From contig CALCIE010000029.1 in NCBI GenBank assembly GCA_937907425.1, positions 1-64,000 on the forward strand: DNA of 64,000 bases. Reading direction: 5' to 3'. This document shows, in pieces, positions 62,949-64,000 of the stretch. The position numbers were made by a program, and so were the translations under genes. The stretch comes from ZC4RG42 sp003242425 (lineage in GTDB: Bacteria > Pseudomonadota > Gammaproteobacteria > Burkholderiales > SG8-39). Numbering within the stretch: position 1 is the stretch's first letter; every line of letters starts with the position of its first letter. Below the pieces are notes generated by a model. It worked only from the letters and a program-made list of their open reading frames with translations, ran no database searches and was not told the origin of the DNA.

Positions 62949-63685
62949 CCCTGCGCTCCTTCCCCGCGCATCATCTCCTCGGCCAGCGCCGCCACGCCTT
63001 CCAGTACGAGATGTTCGACCTGCACGACCGGCATGGTGAGATGCGGGACGAGCGCGTGCGCCCCGCCGCCGGAGATGACGCAGCGCGCCCCGGGCGGCAG
63101 TTGCCGGTACATGCGCTCGATCGCGCCGACCTGGGCATGGATGCAGCCGCTTTCCATGGCATCGGCGGTGTTGCGCGGCAGCTCGCGGTAGTTCCCGCGC
63201 GCGAGCGTCAGCGCCGCGGTGTGATCCGCAAGCGCGCGCTTCATCAACCCGAGCCCGGGAATGATGAGCCCGCCGCGGAACACGCCGCGCGCATCGAGCA
63301 CGTCGATGGTGGTGGCGGTGCCCGCCATCACCACCAGGCATTCGCGCCGTTCGCGCTGCCATGCGGCGACAGCCGCCGCCCAGCGGTCCACGCCGAGCTG
63401 GCGCGGGTTCTCGTAATCGTTGACTACCCCGCATGCCCGTTCCGCGGCCGCCACCCAGAGCAGCTCAGTCTGCCAGCGGCTCGCCAGATCGATCACCGTC
63501 TCGCGCATGGTCGGCCCGGCGACGTTGGCGATCGCCACGTGCCGCGGCGCCGGGATACGCGCCCAGGCTTCGTAGGCGCGTTCGAGCTCGTCCACCGATG
63601 CCGCGCCGAAGTCCGTCCAGCGGCCGTCGGCGTGCCGCAGGCCCCATTTGATGCGCGAATTGCCGGCGTCGACGGCGAGCATCAT
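62930..63685 (-). CDS. coaX: Type III pantothenate kinase
   Basis: 251 residues from MMLAVDAGNSRIKWGL. The ASKHA-fold signatures are DAGNSRIKWG, GVDRWAAAVAAW, VVMAGTATTIDVLD and GGLIIPGLGLMKRAL, and the late ISGGGA. It starts CoA synthesis and is not feedback-inhibited by CoA. The ATG overlaps the birA stop (ATGA), as in the usual betaproteobacterial birA-coaX pair. Confidence 0.95.
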   Translation of the reverse strand: MMLAVDAGNSRIKWGLRHADGRWTDFGAASVDELERAYEAWARIPAPRHVAIANVAGPTMRETVIDLASRWQTELLWVAAAERACGVVNDYENPRQLGVDRWAAAVAAWQRERRECLVVMAGTATTIDVLDARGVFRGGLIIPGLGLMKRALADHTAALTLARGNYRELPRNTADAMESGCIHAQVGAIERMYRQLPPGARCVISGGGAHALVPHLTMPVVQVEHLVLEGVAALAEEMMRGEGAQGCGSSC

Positions 63686-64000
63686 GCCGCCTCGCGCAGC
63701 GAAACTTCGCCTGCATGGAAGCGATGCAGGCCGGTTTCCGTTTGCAGCACCAGCGCACCGTCCTCGGCGACATCGCGCGCCCAGCCTTCGACGCTCTCGC
63801 GCTCGTTCACGGCCATGCGCACACGGCGGTCCTGATAGGCGTGGCGTCGCAGCCACTCGTTCTTGAAGAAGGCCGCGAAGCCCTCGCGTTCGTAGCGCTG
63901 CAATGCGCTTTCCAGCTCGCGCAGCAGGCCTGCGAGCAGCGCGGTGCGCGAAGGCGGCGTGCCGTCCCCGGTGTGCAGATCGGCCAGCGGCCGGCCCACC
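63682..64000 (-). CDS. birA: Biotin--[acetyl-CoA-carboxylase] ligase, C-terminal part
   Basis: About 106 C-terminal codons; the gene continues past the right edge. The visible part has the helix ALLAGLLRELESALQRYE, FAAFFKNEWLRRHAYQD and the SH3-like C-terminal domain (VEGWARDVAEDGALVLQTET ... FHAGEVSLR) of BirA. It attaches biotin to the biotin carboxyl carrier protein. Whether an N-terminal DNA-binding domain exists cannot be seen. Confidence 0.88.
   Translation of the reverse strand, partial: VGRPLADLHTGDGTPPSRTALLAGLLRELESALQRYEREGFAAFFKNEWLRRHAYQDRRVRMAVNERESVEGWARDVAEDGALVLQTETGLHRFHAGEVSLREAA

Overview
The window is a 64 kb, GC-rich stretch of one bacterial chromosome. The gene families point to a betaproteobacterium: two Bug/TctC-type solute receptors, a type IV pilin, YbiB, the rsmI-lpoA-yraN-diaA-dolP run, glnE-ilvE-zinc finger-waaF, a stand-alone RfaE2, type III pantothenate kinase and a class A RNase P RNA. 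I cannot name the genus. No CRISPR array, insertion sequence, prophage or tRNA gene was seen.

Region 1 (1-5.6 kb, minus strand) is a pilus and signalling block: a PP2C phosphatase, an FHA protein, a class II cyclic-nucleotide phosphodiesterase-like protein and a GAF-containing PilB/GspE ATPase, followed by the 5' end of a type IV pilin gene behind a sigma-54-like promoter.

Region 2 (5.8-22.3 kb) is the centrepiece, an oxalate and formate island. It holds oxc-frc with a 10-formyl-THF hydrolase-like gene, a divergent Crp/Fnr-family regulator, a tripartite tctC-tctB-tctA transporter, fhs with terC and uspA, and a two-subunit NAD-linked formate dehydrogenase. Together these would import a carboxylate (oxalate is the likely one), activate and decarboxylate it to formyl-CoA, release formate, and either oxidise formate to CO2 with NADH or move it onto tetrahydrofolate. 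Four operons in the island each carry a TTGAY-N4-RTCAA palindrome exactly 23 bp upstream of a -10-like hexamer. This looks like one regulon run by the island's own cysteine-free regulator. A fifth, weaker copy lies in front of sucCD.

Region 3 (22.4-34 kb) has a Tat-type lipoprotein hydrolase, sucCD, glpK, a BCCT transporter, a porin, and a rubrerythrin / Fe-S oxidoreductase / DUF3501 set. Region 4 (34-48 kb) is mostly housekeeping: tldD, a nitrilase-family amidase, yhdP, glnE, ilvE, a zinc-finger protein, waaF, an orphan Bug receptor, an alcohol dehydrogenase and a methyltransferase. Region 5 (48.5-52.2 kb) holds a membrane protein, a short relic of nirB next to ybiB (apparently the scar of a lost nitrate-assimilation locus), rnpB and a DUF1269-like protein. 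Region 6 (52.2-64 kb) holds DUF3025-pyrC, rsmI with divergent lpoA-yraN-diaA-dolP, a PAS/GAF/GGDEF/EAL protein, a MerR regulator with a degenerate B12-binding-like domain, rfaE2, and birA-coaX-SPOR, where birA runs off the window end.
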